Made by a program: the position numbers and the translations under genes
DNA from: a virus
IMG/VR virus record: IMGVR_UViG_3300043256_000236
Span: 1-64,000 of that record
Length of the DNA: 64,000 bases
Reading direction: 5' to 3' (one strand)
Notes under the pieces: generated by a model
What the model was told of the DNA's origin: nothing
The model's database searches: none
What the model saw: the letters and a program-made list of their open reading frames with translations, nothing else
Shown here: positions 1-7,909 of the stretch, one piece after another
Position numbering within the stretch: the stretch's first letter is position 1
Layout of the letters: each line of letters opens with the position of its first letter

Positions 1-87
1 GTATCAGAGCGGTCAAGTGGGTGTCTAGGATTGTGGGCAAAATTCAAAAAATACTTTACTGGCTAGTATGTCAGGTGTCGGGTAGGG

Positions 88-120
88 TTATTTTCGGTCT
101 CGAAAATAATCTTTTTTATT
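88..120 (+). terminator. Rho-independent terminator
   Basis: A perfect 9-bp inverted repeat (TTATTTTCG / CGAAAATAA) with a GTCT loop is followed by a T-rich tail. It closes whatever transcript enters from the left. It abuts the promoter at 120-150, an arrangement repeated several times in this window. Confidence 0.8.
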
Positions 121-150
121 TGCAACAGAGGGCGTCTTTAGGCGTATAAT
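120..150 (+). promoter_or_regulatory. Class A promoter (TTGCAACA-17-TATAAT)
   Basis: TTGCAACA at 120-127, a 17-bp spacer ending in CG, then TATAAT at 145-150. The same layout occurs at 25591, 42366, 43207, 47033, 51638 and, on the minus strand, 12050. It probably drives the left operon starting at 189 and is likely read by the host housekeeping sigma factor (inference). Confidence 0.75.
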
Positions 151-188
151 ACAACGGCGGTGAAGAGGTACTTCGTTGTTGGTCTTGT

Positions 189-404
189 ATGAGAACTTTA
201 ATGGAATCCCACCTACATTTAAATCATTGGACCACTAACTGTTTCAAGCAGGTTGTTACGACTAAGCAGTATCAAGAGATTTTAGATAAGCATGGACCAT
301 GGGTCTTTAGGAGTGGTCAAAGGGCTAATATTAAGGGGAAGAAAATTGGGCTTGGGCGATATGAGGTTTGGCTGGACTTCCCAGGGAGTATGCATGATGG
401 ATAA
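189..404 (+). CDS. Hypothetical small protein
   Basis: A 71-residue protein, the first gene after the promoter at 120-150. I recognise no family. The sequence is mixed polar, with a basic central stretch around residues 40-55 and no cysteine motif or membrane segment. There is no strong ribosome-binding site ahead of the ATG, so the start is uncertain. Its stop overlaps the start of the next gene (ATG at 394), which suggests translational coupling. Coding status rests on position in the operon and this overlap. Confidence 0.5.
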   Translation: MRTLMESHLHLNHWTTNCFKQVVTTKQYQEILDKHGPWVFRSGQRANIKGKKIGLGRYEVWLDFPGSMHDG

Positions 405-684
405 ATGTATTTGTTTCGGTTGTGGTAAAGAGTTGCAAATTGAGCCCGTGGACAACCCCGCTACTATACATCCTGTCTATGGTGGCTTGGTTTTTCGTTC
501 TTTGGGTAACTATGGGTCAACTGTTTTTGATCCGATAAGTCCTAGATTTGGTGGCTATAAAGGTGATTCATTGCTACAGATTGTAATCTGTGACGATTGT
601 GTGACCAAGGAGGGGAAAGGTGTCATGCATGTTTACAATATAGATGATACAGGATCTGCCGATATCCAGACGTTTCGAAGTTAA
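394..684 (+). CDS. Small zinc-knuckle protein
   Basis: A 96-residue protein. The ATG at 394 is chosen because GGGAG lies 5-9 bases upstream and because the upstream gene ends there; a longer reading from 292 would overlap that gene extensively. The N-terminus carries CICFGCGKEL, a CxCxxC knuckle, and a further CxxC-type pair (ICDDC) lies near residue 70, so it probably binds one zinc ion. It is one of about eight short cysteine-rich proteins in the first 3.7 kb. Function is unknown; such phage proteins often act as adaptors that bind nucleic acid or host proteins. Confidence 0.65.
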   Translation: MMDKCICFGCGKELQIEPVDNPATIHPVYGGLVFRSLGNYGSTVFDPISPRFGGYKGDSLLQIVICDDCVTKEGKGVMHVYNIDDTGSADIQTFRS

Positions 685-705
685 ATCTGATTGAGGTACT
701 GTGCG

Positions 706-1053
706 ATGAGTGATATTACATATTCATGGTGTGAGCGGTGTCGGAATAATTTTCCGCTAAGGACTTCTAAATATGATGCTTTGGAGTTGTCTGGTGAAAC
801 ATTTTATTGTGACGTTGGGCATCCGTTATTCATTACCCGGAAGAGTGTGGTATCTCGCATGAGGGGTGCTGGGCGTAGTTCTGACCGGAAGTCTCGCACG
901 ATTGATAGGTTGATGAAGAGTCTCGAATCTCAAAGGGGTGTAGCCACTCGCTGTCGTAATCGTTTAGTGCGTGGGTGTTGTCCCTATTGCGGAATCTTGA
1001 TGGATAATATTTGTCGCCATGTTAAGTTATACCATAATTTTAAGTCAAAGTGA
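706..1053 (+). CDS. Zinc-finger protein
   Basis: A 115-residue basic protein. The ATG at 706 has GAGG about 10 bases upstream; an in-frame TTG at 691 lies ahead of that site and is unlikely. The N-terminal WCERCRNNF and a later CDVGHPLF resemble a zinc ribbon. The C-terminus has CCPYCGILMDNICRHVKLYH, a C2H2-like finger (C-x2-C, then C/H pairs). The middle is rich in Arg and Lys and could contact nucleic acid. The stop overlaps the next start (TGATG). The specific role is unknown. Confidence 0.65.
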   Translation: MSDITYSWCERCRNNFPLRTSKYDALELSGETFYCDVGHPLFITRKSVVSRMRGAGRSSDRKSRTIDRLMKSLESQRGVATRCRNRLVRGCCPYCGILMDNICRHVKLYHNFKSK

Positions 1054-1235
1054 TGATGGCATTCGAGACATGTCCAAACTGTAATGCGTGGCATACTGAT
1101 TATATGAAACCTATGGTTTTGTGTGGGCGAGACAAAGAAATGCAGTGTGACGTTTGTGGCCATAGTTTTAAGCTACCTGATTGTGATGCTGTGATAGAAC
1201 TGGCGAGACAACAGAGGGATAAGAAGTATGAATGA
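1053..1235 (+). CDS. Zinc-ribbon protein
   Basis: A 60-residue protein with two CxxC pairs, CPNCNAWH near residue 6 and CDVCGHSF near residue 42, the layout of a single zinc ribbon. Its start (ATG at 1053 or 1056) overlaps the stop of the preceding gene and its end overlaps the exonuclease gene start at 1228, so it sits in a tightly packed operon. Function is not recognisable beyond likely zinc binding. Confidence 0.65.
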   Translation: MMAFETCPNCNAWHTDYMKPMVLCGRDKEMQCDVCGHSFKLPDCDAVIELARQQRDKKYE

Positions 1236-1884
1236 AATTAATATTGTTTCTTTAGACTTAGAGACCAGCGGACTAGATGTAGGCTTCCATGTGCCGCTGT
1301 CAATCGGTGCTGTTAAACTAGATTTGTTATCCAACGGTTATAATTCAGAAAATTCTTTCTATGTACAATTAGAATGGGATTCAGCACAAATAGATCCTAA
1401 GGCTCTAAAAGTTAACAAATTGGACATAGTTAATCCACCAGGTAAAACAGGTATGTTACACTGCAATAGTCTTCCCTCGGCTGAGGGTATAGAAGCTTTT
1501 AAGACTTGGTTGAACAACACTCCCCGGCCTTATGATGAAAAGATTGTGGCTTTGGGAAAAAATGTTGGTTCATTTGACTTGCCAATGTTGAGATCAGTGT
1601 GGAATCATGGATGGAATCGTGACTGGCCTTTTCATTACAGGTCTATTGATATTAATACCCTTTTGTTCACTGTGTGTGAAATTACTGGCTCGTCTTTTGT
1701 TGATATATCAAGGGCAGTCTCGGAACGCGCATGGGGTTTGCAGAGACGACTATTCGAGGATGTTCAAATAACTCACATGCCTCCTCATCACGCCCTTGCA
1801 GATGCGTGGTGGAATGTTTTCGCTAGACGGGAATGTATGGTATACTTTGGTCATAAGCTACAGGAAATTAAGGGGAGTAAATAA
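1228..1884 (+). CDS. DEDDh-type 3'-5' exonuclease (DnaQ/RNase T-like)
   Basis: A 218-residue protein with the exonuclease superfamily motifs: Exo I SLDLETSGL near residue 8 (catalytic Asp and Glu), Exo II NVGSFDLPML near residue 112, and Exo III HHALADAWW near residue 187 (catalytic His and Asp). Members remove nucleotides from DNA or RNA 3' ends with two metal ions. Encoded alone rather than fused to a polymerase, it could trim host nucleic acid, process RNA or proofread in trans. It overlaps its neighbours on both sides. A second DEDD exonuclease follows at 2425. The domain call is firm; the substrate is not visible. Confidence 0.85.
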   Translation: MNEINIVSLDLETSGLDVGFHVPLSIGAVKLDLLSNGYNSENSFYVQLEWDSAQIDPKALKVNKLDIVNPPGKTGMLHCNSLPSAEGIEAFKTWLNNTPRPYDEKIVALGKNVGSFDLPMLRSVWNHGWNRDWPFHYRSIDINTLLFTVCEITGSSFVDISRAVSERAWGLQRRLFEDVQITHMPPHHALADAWWNVFARRECMVYFGHKLQEIKGSK

Positions 1885-2114
1885 TGGCATCTAGAGGCCC
1901 TGTATATAAAGAGGAGAATGCGGTCATTGGCAAGGAATTCCTCGATGAATTGAATGAAGCGGTTGACGACTTAGCACAAAAAATGAAGGCTAGTTTGCCA
2001 ATTAAGAATGGTACTTGTAACATCGGTTTCGGTGTCAGCAAGGCGCATCGTAGTTTAGCTGCGGACAGGGTTATATCTATTGCTAGGGCAATAAAAAGTC
2101 TTAAGGGTTGGTAA
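1884..2114 (+). CDS. Hypothetical protein
   Basis: A 76-residue protein starting on the last base of the exonuclease stop (TAATG overlap) with AGGGGAG upstream, a good ribosome-binding site. It has an acidic N-terminal half with predicted helix and a basic C-terminal part. No family is recognised and there is no cysteine motif or signal peptide. Tight coupling with the exonuclease makes it a real gene and a possible accessory protein to it. Confidence 0.6.
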   Translation: MASRGPVYKEENAVIGKEFLDELNEAVDDLAQKMKASLPIKNGTCNIGFGVSKAHRSLAADRVISIARAIKSLKGW

Positions 2115-2115
2115 T

Positions 2116-2424
2116 ATGAGAGTTCCTCCGAATCATCCTTTAGCAGAACTGTTAGGCAAGTTGCTTTTCGGTATTGAGAATGTTCCTGTAAAAGAGCAGA
2201 CTCGGATGGTTCGCCGTGCTAGTAGGGAGGCTACAAAATGGCACGAGAATGAGGTGTCTAGAATGAGGTGGTGGATAAAGGACTTCGAGATAGATGCTGT
2301 ATTGACCGATATGAATTGTCCTGAATGCAATAACCGTCTTGGAGAATTTACCAGACCATATCATCCTGGTTGTCACAAGAGTGACTGTGATCTTGGCAAT
2401 ATGCTCTCTGACAAGAAGACATAA
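2116..2424 (+). CDS. Zinc-knuckle protein
   Basis: A 102-residue protein beginning directly after the preceding stop. The C-terminal third holds CPECNNRLGEF and then a cysteine/histidine cluster (YHPGCHKSDC), enough to bind one zinc ion. The N-terminal two thirds are helical and charged. The next gene starts one base after its stop. Function is unknown; it is one more member of the small zinc-protein array of this operon. Confidence 0.65.
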   Translation: MRVPPNHPLAELLGKLLFGIENVPVKEQTRMVRRASREATKWHENEVSRMRWWIKDFEIDAVLTDMNCPECNNRLGEFTRPYHPGCHKSDCDLGNMLSDKKT

Positions 2425-2979
2425 ATGTCTATTAAGGCACATAAAATCATTGTTGTTGATCTTGAATTGACATGTTGGGGTGATCCATCTCGTTATGAAG
2501 ATATGGAGATAATAGAGATTGGTTTGTGTGTACTTGATTGTAAGACGTGGGAAATAGGCAGGAGATCTTCCATACTGGTCAGACCCAGTCTTTTAGATAT
2601 TAGTGATTATTGTCGCGAACTCACTGGTTTAACCAAGGATAGATTAAAAGAGAACGGTGTACCATTGCACGAAGCTATTAATAGTATCGCTAAGCAGTAT
2701 TCCACAAAGAAGCTAGGATGGGCTGCATGGGGCAATGGTGACAGGAAGCGTATGGTTCAGGAATGTGCTGATAAAAATATACCATATCCATTTACAGATG
2801 AATATCTAAATATTTCCCATTTATATGCCATGTCTATTGGTAAAACTACTAGAGTAGGTTTACGAAAGGCGATCGGGCGGGCAGGTTTGGAATTTGAGGG
2901 TCGTCCACATAGTGCTGCCGATGATGCTTTTAACGCTGCAAGAATACTGCGTTGTATATTGGATAACAAAGGGCGTTGA
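2425..2979 (+). CDS. DEDDh-type exonuclease (ERI1-like)
   Basis: A 184-residue protein with Exo I VVDLELTCWGD near residue 10, Exo II around residues 100-115 (WAAWGNGDRK) and Exo III PHSAADDAFNAARIL near residue 160. The 'D-x-E-x-T-C' form of Exo I is typical of the ERI1/3'hExo branch, whose members trim RNA 3' ends; an RNA substrate is therefore plausible but inferred. It differs clearly from the exonuclease at 1228, so the operon carries two non-identical 3'-5' exonucleases 500 bases apart. The start ATG follows the preceding TAA directly. Confidence 0.85.
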   Translation: MSIKAHKIIVVDLELTCWGDPSRYEDMEIIEIGLCVLDCKTWEIGRRSSILVRPSLLDISDYCRELTGLTKDRLKENGVPLHEAINSIAKQYSTKKLGWAAWGNGDRKRMVQECADKNIPYPFTDEYLNISHLYAMSIGKTTRVGLRKAIGRAGLEFEGRPHSAADDAFNAARILRCILDNKGR

Positions 2980-2980
2980 T

Positions 2981-3244
2981 ATGAAGAAGAGTGGGTGGAA
3001 CAAAGCCTCGTCATACTACACGTATGTTTTTATGGGTAGTGTCTTATTGAGCTGTGGTCGTATTCGGCTCCGTTCTGGCAGATTTGTTTGGCGCAGTAGA
3101 TCTACTTTTGAAGGTAATTGTAAAATTGGTCCTGAGAGATCATCCCTTGAATTGGCCAAATATGATGCTGAGAGATTAGGTGCTGAATTATTAATTGATT
3201 GCCAAAGTGCACTGGATAGAGAAAAAGGAAATTTCGGACTCTAA
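2981..3244 (+). CDS. Hypothetical basic protein
   Basis: An 87-residue protein. The ATG at 2981 immediately follows the exonuclease stop; an upstream in-frame start at 2894 would lie inside the exonuclease gene. The N-terminal half is basic and aromatic (WNKASSYYTYVF), the C-terminal half is acidic and probably helical. No recognised family. The cysteines are not arranged as a zinc site. Confidence 0.5.
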   Translation: MKKSGWNKASSYYTYVFMGSVLLSCGRIRLRSGRFVWRSRSTFEGNCKIGPERSSLELAKYDAERLGAELLIDCQSALDREKGNFGL

Positions 3245-3277
3245 AATGTTTCTGTTCGATGCTATAGGCGGTTATTA

Positions 3278-3484
3278 ATGGCTGTTAGTTGGGATAAAGA
3301 AAATTGCAAACATTGTTCTTGTGTCAATTGGATATATCACGGGGATACTTCTGATTTAACAGTCCCTGATACTCTGGGTTATGTATGTTGTAGGTGTTTC
3401 GGTGTAAATTCATTTTGTGATGGTCTTGACATAGAAGACGACGACCCATCTCTATATGAATTGGGTTATGAAAATCCTTTTTGA
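3278..3484 (+). CDS. Small cysteine-rich zinc protein
   Basis: A 68-residue acidic protein with CKHCSC near residue 9 and CCRCFGVNSFC near residue 40, two cysteine clusters that could hold one or two zinc ions. It is highly acidic at the C-terminus (DIEDDDPSLYEL). No specific family is recognised. It continues the array of small zinc proteins in the left operon. Confidence 0.6.
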   Translation: MAVSWDKENCKHCSCVNWIYHGDTSDLTVPDTLGYVCCRCFGVNSFCDGLDIEDDDPSLYELGYENPF

Positions 3485-3504
3485 TTGGAAAGTGAGAGTG
3501 TGGT

Positions 3505-3711
3505 ATGAAGATTGGTAATAGGGTTCGAATAGTTAGGTGTGCACATTGTCCTGCTGTTGTGGGTAAGGAAGCTACGATAACAGATTTTAGAGTAGAGATG
3601 TGTGATACGTATGCTTGTTTACGGTTTGGTCGCGGTAGACCAATGAAGGATCGCCCTAAGTCTATAAAGATGGATGACCTGTCCTTAGTCGTGAGAGAAA
3701 TTGAAGCCTAA
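3505..3711 (+). CDS. Small KOW/SH3-like protein
   Basis: A 68-residue protein. The N-terminus (KIGNRVRIVRC) followed by VVGKEATITDF matches the pattern of small SH3/KOW-type barrels, in which a loop after 'G' precedes a beta strand. Two cysteines (CAHC) are present. It ends with a conserved-looking 'IKMDDLSLVV'. The fold assignment is by pattern only. GAGAG sits a little upstream of the ATG. Confidence 0.55.
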   Translation: MKIGNRVRIVRCAHCPAVVGKEATITDFRVEMCDTYACLRFGRGRPMKDRPKSIKMDDLSLVVREIEA

Positions 3712-3766
3712 TCGGTTTGACTCAAGCAGGATGGTAGATAAGTAATATTGAAAAAAGGATAGATTC

Positions 3767-4975
3767 GTGAAAATAGTTGCATTGCAAGCTGAAAATATTA
3801 AACATTTGAAGGTTGTTAATATACGACCGGACGGTTCATTGGTTGTTGTTGGCGGGGACAATGAGGCAGGAAAGAGCAGTCTACTAGATTCTATCGAATA
3901 CGCTCTGGGTGGAGCCGGATCTATTCCTCCCAAACCAATTAGAGATGGAAAACAGAAAGCTCGTGTAGTGGTCGATCTAGGAGATATAGAAGTTACACGT
4001 ACTTTCACTGAGAAGGGTACTAATCTAACAGTAAAGAATAAGGACGGCAAATCATTTGCATCTCCCCAGACAATGCTCGATCAGCTAGTAGGTGAGCTAA
4101 CGTTCGATCCTCTGGAATTTGCCAATATGGATGCTAAGAGACAACGATCTGTTTTGAAGAAGCTTGTTGGGTTAGATTTCGACCAGCTAGATGCTGATTA
4201 CAAAAAGATTTTCGACGAGAGAACAGTAGTTAATCGTCGAGGTAAAGATCTAAAGTCTACACTGGATGGCATGGAAAGACATGATGGTGTGCCCGACATA
4301 GAAGTGTCCATAAAGGAACTGGGAGATAAATATGCTTTTGCTTTGGATCAAAATCAAAAGGTAGATGTTCTACAAAGTGAGATTACTGGTTCTCTGGAGG
4401 AGATAGATGGTCTGCAAAAAAGAATAGACATGTTGTTGAAAGATGTTAAGCAAAAACAGAAAGCTCTAGACAGCACGGCAGTTGTCGATGTCGCATCTCT
4501 TCAAAAGCAAATGTCTGACTTAGACGACACTAATGTCAAGGTTCGTGCTAATAAGAAGTTTGCACAGACAGAACTAGAACTCGTAGCCCTTAGAGAAAAA
4601 TCTCTATCGTTGTGTGAGGAAATGTCTGACATCGCAGGTACTAAAGAAAAGACATTGGCTAAGGCACAGTTTCCAATAGAAGGGTTGGATATTGACGGCG
4701 AGGGTGTTACTTTTGATGATCTGCCATTTTCTCAGTGTTCTTCTGGTCAAAAGATAAAAATATCAGTAGCAATTGGTTTAGCCATGAATCCTAAGCTTCG
4801 TGTTCTGTTGATCCGAGAAGGGTCTCTGCTTGATGCGAAGAACTTGGAGATGGTTGCGAAGATGGCAAAAGAGGCTGATGCACAGATCTGGATTGAAAGG
4901 GTGAGTAAGGGTAGTGAGTGTTCTGTTATCATAGAAGACGGGTCTGTTCTATCAAAGGAGGCAGCCAGTGTCTGA
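3767..4975 (+). CDS. SMC/RecF-like AAA ATPase (Rad50-type phage ATPase)
   Basis: A 402-residue protein starting at GTG. The Walker A motif GGDNEAGKSS is at residues 29-38, followed by the typical SLLDSIEYALGG helix. The middle (residues 150-300) is charged coiled coil. The ABC signature-like CSSGQK is at about residue 324, and a Walker B-like strand VLLIREGSLLD follows with Arg-Glu in place of the usual Asp-Glu. Length is far below SbcC/Rad50, with a short coiled coil, as in the small phage family annotated AAA_23-like. These ATPases usually work with nucleases or recombination proteins on DNA ends. No SbcD-like partner is adjacent; the nearest nucleases are the exonucleases upstream. The altered Walker B is worth noting for activity. 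Confidence 0.8.
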   Translation: MKIVALQAENIKHLKVVNIRPDGSLVVVGGDNEAGKSSLLDSIEYALGGAGSIPPKPIRDGKQKARVVVDLGDIEVTRTFTEKGTNLTVKNKDGKSFASPQTMLDQLVGELTFDPLEFANMDAKRQRSVLKKLVGLDFDQLDADYKKIFDERTVVNRRGKDLKSTLDGMERHDGVPDIEVSIKELGDKYAFALDQNQKVDVLQSEITGSLEEIDGLQKRIDMLLKDVKQKQKALDSTAVVDVASLQKQMSDLDDTNVKVRANKKFAQTELELVALREKSLSLCEEMSDIAGTKEKTLAKAQFPIEGLDIDGEGVTFDDLPFSQCSSGQKIKISVAIGLAMNPKLRVLLIREGSLLDAKNLEMVAKMAKEADAQIWIERVSKGSECSVIIEDGSVLSKEAASV

Positions 4976-5351
4976 AACAGAAGACTTGGGCCTCAACCCG
5001 AATGGATCGCATTTATTTCGTAAACCGAATGGCGTAGGTGGGTATGTTTATATTTCCGACGAGATAGGTGGTGGCGTGGTGGTCTGGGATACCGCACTGG
5101 TATCTGAAGCTACTCTCTTAGCTGCTCTTGTGTCCGAACATCACAGGTTCTATATAGAATGCCAAGACAAAAGACGTTCACGACCACCTATGGCTAATAT
5201 AGATAATGTTGCGGTGATCAATAGCTTAGCTATACTGGATCGCAGTATAGATGACATTCGTGGAGGTAATACGCAATCGGCGAAATTGGCTATCCAGGAG
5301 CTTGCAGATAGTCTCAGCTTACAACTACCGAGGAAAAACGACAATGCATGA
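4968..5351 (+). CDS. Hypothetical protein
   Basis: A 127-residue protein with a GTG start overlapping the end of the ATPase gene by 8 bases; AAAGGAGG about 9 bases upstream is a strong ribosome-binding site. The N-terminal half is glycine-rich beta structure (KPNGVGGYVYISDEIGGG), the C-terminal half is helical. Tight coupling suggests a partner of the ATPase. No family recognised. Confidence 0.6.
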   Translation: MSETEDLGLNPNGSHLFRKPNGVGGYVYISDEIGGGVVVWDTALVSEATLLAALVSEHHRFYIECQDKRRSRPPMANIDNVAVINSLAILDRSIDDIRGGNTQSAKLAIQELADSLSLQLPRKNDNA

Positions 5352-5577
5352 AGACAAAGACAATAAGGTTAATCTTGACATTTGTCATAGGATCGAGCGA
5401 ATGTGCCGTTACTCTTCGTTAGAAGGTGATGAGGTTTCTGATCAATCGATAAAGGATAGGCATATCGTCGCTGACCTATATGTTTTTTATATCAAGGAGG
5501 GTAGAGACACGGAGGAAGCAGAGAGATTCGCCAGAGCGAATGCTGTTAGGGTAATACTATTGGATGTGATGCCATGA
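5344..5577 (+). CDS. Hypothetical protein
   Basis: A 77-residue acidic, mostly helical protein. The ATG at 5344 overlaps the end of the preceding gene and has GAGG upstream; its stop overlaps the following start (ATGA). The C-terminal segment (GRDTEEAERFARANAVRVIL) looks like an amphipathic helix. No family is recognised. Confidence 0.55.
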   Translation: MHEDKDNKVNLDICHRIERMCRYSSLEGDEVSDQSIKDRHIVADLYVFYIKEGRDTEEAERFARANAVRVILLDVMP

Positions 5578-6375
5578 GACCTGCTTGGTTAATTCAAACA
5601 AATATAGAAGGTATAGACACTGGACCGATGATATCAGAGGTTCGTGCTCAGGGCGTGGAGGTACGTGAATTCTGCCATAAACTCGGGATGTCGTTAGGTC
5701 TCAGTATTATGGATCATAAGTTGTCTACGATATGTTACGGAGACATTGATTTCGTGCGACGAGTACTTCTCAAATCACCATTCATTCCCGGTGCATGGTG
5801 TAATATCGTCAACATGAAATGCAGCACCTATTATGCTCATCTGGGAGAACACTTACTCAACGAACAATACATTATGTTGCCGTGTGGAGACTTACCACGA
5901 AGATGGACAGAGGTGGTTGATATACTAGGTGGAGGACCTTTGTTCGTTCGACCAGATAGCGGCATGAAACCATTTACAGGATATGTTGTTGACACAGACA
6001 GGGGGCACGAAATCGAATCGCTAATACGAGCGATTGGACCTGAAACCCTGGTCGTCGTTGCACCAAAGAAGACGCTTAAAAATGAGTGGCGATTTGTTGT
6101 TTGTGAACGCAAAGTCGTGGCAGGATGTAGATATCTCCCAGATGAATCTCAGTTTTTCACCCCCACCTCCTTGTCGTCTGGCAAAAATTGTGGCTACTAA
6201 TGAATGGCAACCAGATATCTGTTATACAGTAGATATAGCAGAAGAAACTAATGGTAAGATTTCTTTATTGGAAATCAACAGCTTTAGTTGCGCAGGATTT
6301 TATGATTGCGATATATCATCTATTGTCTCATCTGCAAGTAAAGCTGCTATCAACGAATGGAAAGAATATTTTTGA
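5574..6375 (+). pseudogene. R2K-type ATP-grasp protein, split by a +1 frameshift
   Basis: Two consecutive frames together make one ATP-grasp protein. Frame one runs 5574-6200 and ends in an unrelated tail after about residue 195; the matching C-terminal part continues in the next frame to 6375 (CYTVDIAEETNGKISLLEIN, then SCAGFYDCD). Frame one holds the N-terminal and central lobes, with FVRPDSGMKPFTG and RFVVCERKVVAG; the second frame supplies the metal-binding 'D-I-A ... E-I-N' of ATP-grasp enzymes and the N-x-F-x-x-A-G-x-Y ending typical of R2K clades. The switch lies around 6150-6165, in a run with TTTTT and CCCCC, and corresponds to one extra base. It may be a genuine mutation, programmed +1 frameshifting or a homopolymer error in the assembly. 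Such enzymes ligate carboxylates to amines; the substrate is unknown. Confidence 0.75.
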
Positions 6376-6388
6376 TTAGGAGAGAATA

Positions 6389-6838
6389 ATGTTTGGAGCA
6401 AAGAAAAGTATATATGACTTCTACGTAGGAGGTCCCATGAGGCACTATCCAAAGTTAAACAAGCCTATGTTCGATTTAGTGTCACATTTACTAAGAGAAC
6501 AAGAATTTACTGTTTGGAGTCCAGCAGAACACGAGAGTTATTTGAAACTATCGTTTGCACAGTGTATAACTGTTGATTTGAATATGGTTATCAATAAGTG
6601 TAGAAAAATTGCTTTGTTACCTGGATGGAGAAAGTCTTTAGGCGCTAATATGGAAGCGTTCTCTGCTTTTGCATGTGGGAAAGATGCTTTTGAGGTCATA
6701 CTGAATGATGAAAAAACTTCTATAGAATTAAATCCGCTAGATCTCAGTTCGTATCGTTTGCCATATCAGGACGGGGAAATACACAAGTTCGACCCACATT
6801 CATGTCCTGTTGATGCGGATAAACCATCTCAACAATAG
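6389..6838 (+). CDS. DUF4406-like / nucleoside 2-deoxyribosyltransferase-like protein
   Basis: A 149-residue Rossmann-type protein. FYVGGPMRHYP near residue 10 is the glycine-rich first loop, SPAEHESYLK is near residue 43, a D-L-x-M segment is at about residue 61, and LLPGWRKSLGANMEAFSAF is near residue 73, the G-W-x-x-S-x-G-A-x-x-E signature of the DUF4406/NDT group, in which the Glu acts on nucleoside substrates. An AGGAGA site precedes the ATG at 6389. It may hydrolyse or bind nucleotides, or serve in signalling; the family role is not settled. It is the last gene of the left plus-strand block. Confidence 0.8.
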   Translation: MFGAKKSIYDFYVGGPMRHYPKLNKPMFDLVSHLLREQEFTVWSPAEHESYLKLSFAQCITVDLNMVINKCRKIALLPGWRKSLGANMEAFSAFACGKDAFEVILNDEKTSIELNPLDLSSYRLPYQDGEIHKFDPHSCPVDADKPSQQ

Positions 6839-6931
6839 GTGCTATACATATGTGGTAGAATCTTCGCGTATCTCCATAGATAAAACACAATACTATTATA
6901 GTAACGACGCAGCATGCGATGGTTTTTTGTT

Positions 6932-7213
6932 TCAATCCATTCTCCCATCAGAATCGTCAGACTTGTCCTCTAATATACGTCTAAGGTCATCTCGTTCTCT
7001 TCTCGTAGCTTCTAGATCGAACAGAATGTATTTCAGACATATTCTTAGATCTGTCAATGAGTCATTAACTTTATCTACACTGTTTTTCATGTCTATATGT
7101 TTTTGTTCCATTGCTTTTCCAACTGGTTCTAGAGCTTTACGCTGATCTTCTGGCAATTTGGCTATTTCACGAATAAGATCCCTAATTTTAGAATGTACGT
7201 CTTCTTCTTTCAT
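6932..7213 (-). CDS. Helical coiled-coil protein
   Basis: A 93-residue, highly charged, nearly all-helical protein (IRDLIREIAKLPEDQRKALE; RRERDDLRRIL). The start at 7213 is chosen because AAAGG lies about 9 bases upstream and the ATG overlaps the stop of the upstream papain-fold gene as ATGA; an ATG at 7222 sits too close to that site. No family recognised. It is the last gene of the minus-strand block. Confidence 0.6.
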   Translation of the reverse strand: MKEEDVHSKIRDLIREIAKLPEDQRKALEPVGKAMEQKHIDMKNSVDKVNDSLTDLRICLKYILFDLEATRRERDDLRRILEDKSDDSDGRMD

Positions 7214-7881
7214 CTCAAACATCCTTTCTGTTTCTGGGGGATAGGAGGCATAGGAGGTGGTGGTCCTACCTTTAGGCCAGTAGACGACCAGATTACTTTT
7301 AAATGACTCGCATTGACTATATCATCAGCGACTACTGTGTATCGTCCGAATCTCTTTTTCCCTATTATGCTGAAGATACTCTTACACCACGGTGCTCTGT
7401 TGTAGCAATGGCTAATTAATTCAGTACAACTGAATCGCAACGAATCATTGAACTCAAATGCAAAATCATATTCGCTACCAATTGTTTTTGGAGCCAATTT
7501 CAGAGCCCTGTCCCTATCCTTATCTGGCGCTCGTAACACTACAACATGATCTGTCCGCATAAAATCTATCAAATCGTCGACCACTACTCCGTCGCTTATT
7601 GCGTGGACGACCTGATGGTTTTTGTTATCAAGTTTGCCTATATATATTCCAGCGTGGTTCCACCAACCTGGGATTAGCCACTTGTCTACATACCCCTCAA
7701 ATCTTCGCACAAGCACATCCCCCGGTCGTATTAATTGTTCTACTTCTCTGTAGTGTTTCCCTTTTAATCTGAATGTCTGAGCGTTGATTGTCAACCACAT
7801 AGGGTGTAGAAATCCATGCCACCGGATATCGCCAATAAATGTAAACAATGCTTTCTGTATTCTGTATCGAAACTTACTCAT
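7210..7881 (-). CDS. Permuted NlpC/P60 (YiiX/YycO-like) papain-fold enzyme
   Basis: A 223-residue protein. RPGDVLVRR near residue 51 and WWNHAGIYIG near residue 73 (catalytic His) precede RFSCTELISHCY near residue 150 (catalytic Cys), so the order is His then Cys, as in permuted papain-like amidases of the YiiX family. Such enzymes cleave amide or ester bonds in peptides, peptidoglycan or lipids. There is no signal peptide. In a phage this could be a lysis or host-modifying hydrolase, but its place among nucleotide-metabolism genes does not settle that. It has its own class B promoter just upstream at 7917-7927. Confidence 0.8.
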   Translation of the reverse strand: MSKFRYRIQKALFTFIGDIRWHGFLHPMWLTINAQTFRLKGKHYREVEQLIRPGDVLVRRFEGYVDKWLIPGWWNHAGIYIGKLDNKNHQVVHAISDGVVVDDLIDFMRTDHVVVLRAPDKDRDRALKLAPKTIGSEYDFAFEFNDSLRFSCTELISHCYNRAPWCKSIFSIIGKKRFGRYTVVADDIVNASHLKVIWSSTGLKVGPPPPMPPIPQKQKGCLR

Positions 7882-7909
7882 CAGGATAACCCTTTCTTAT
7901 TTTGTCTAG

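Noticed and set aside
1-147. Open frames entering from the left edge (one ends at 66, another runs to 147)
   Set aside because: One could be the end of an upstream gene, but the stretch is too short to identify, and the longer frame runs through a terminator and promoter.
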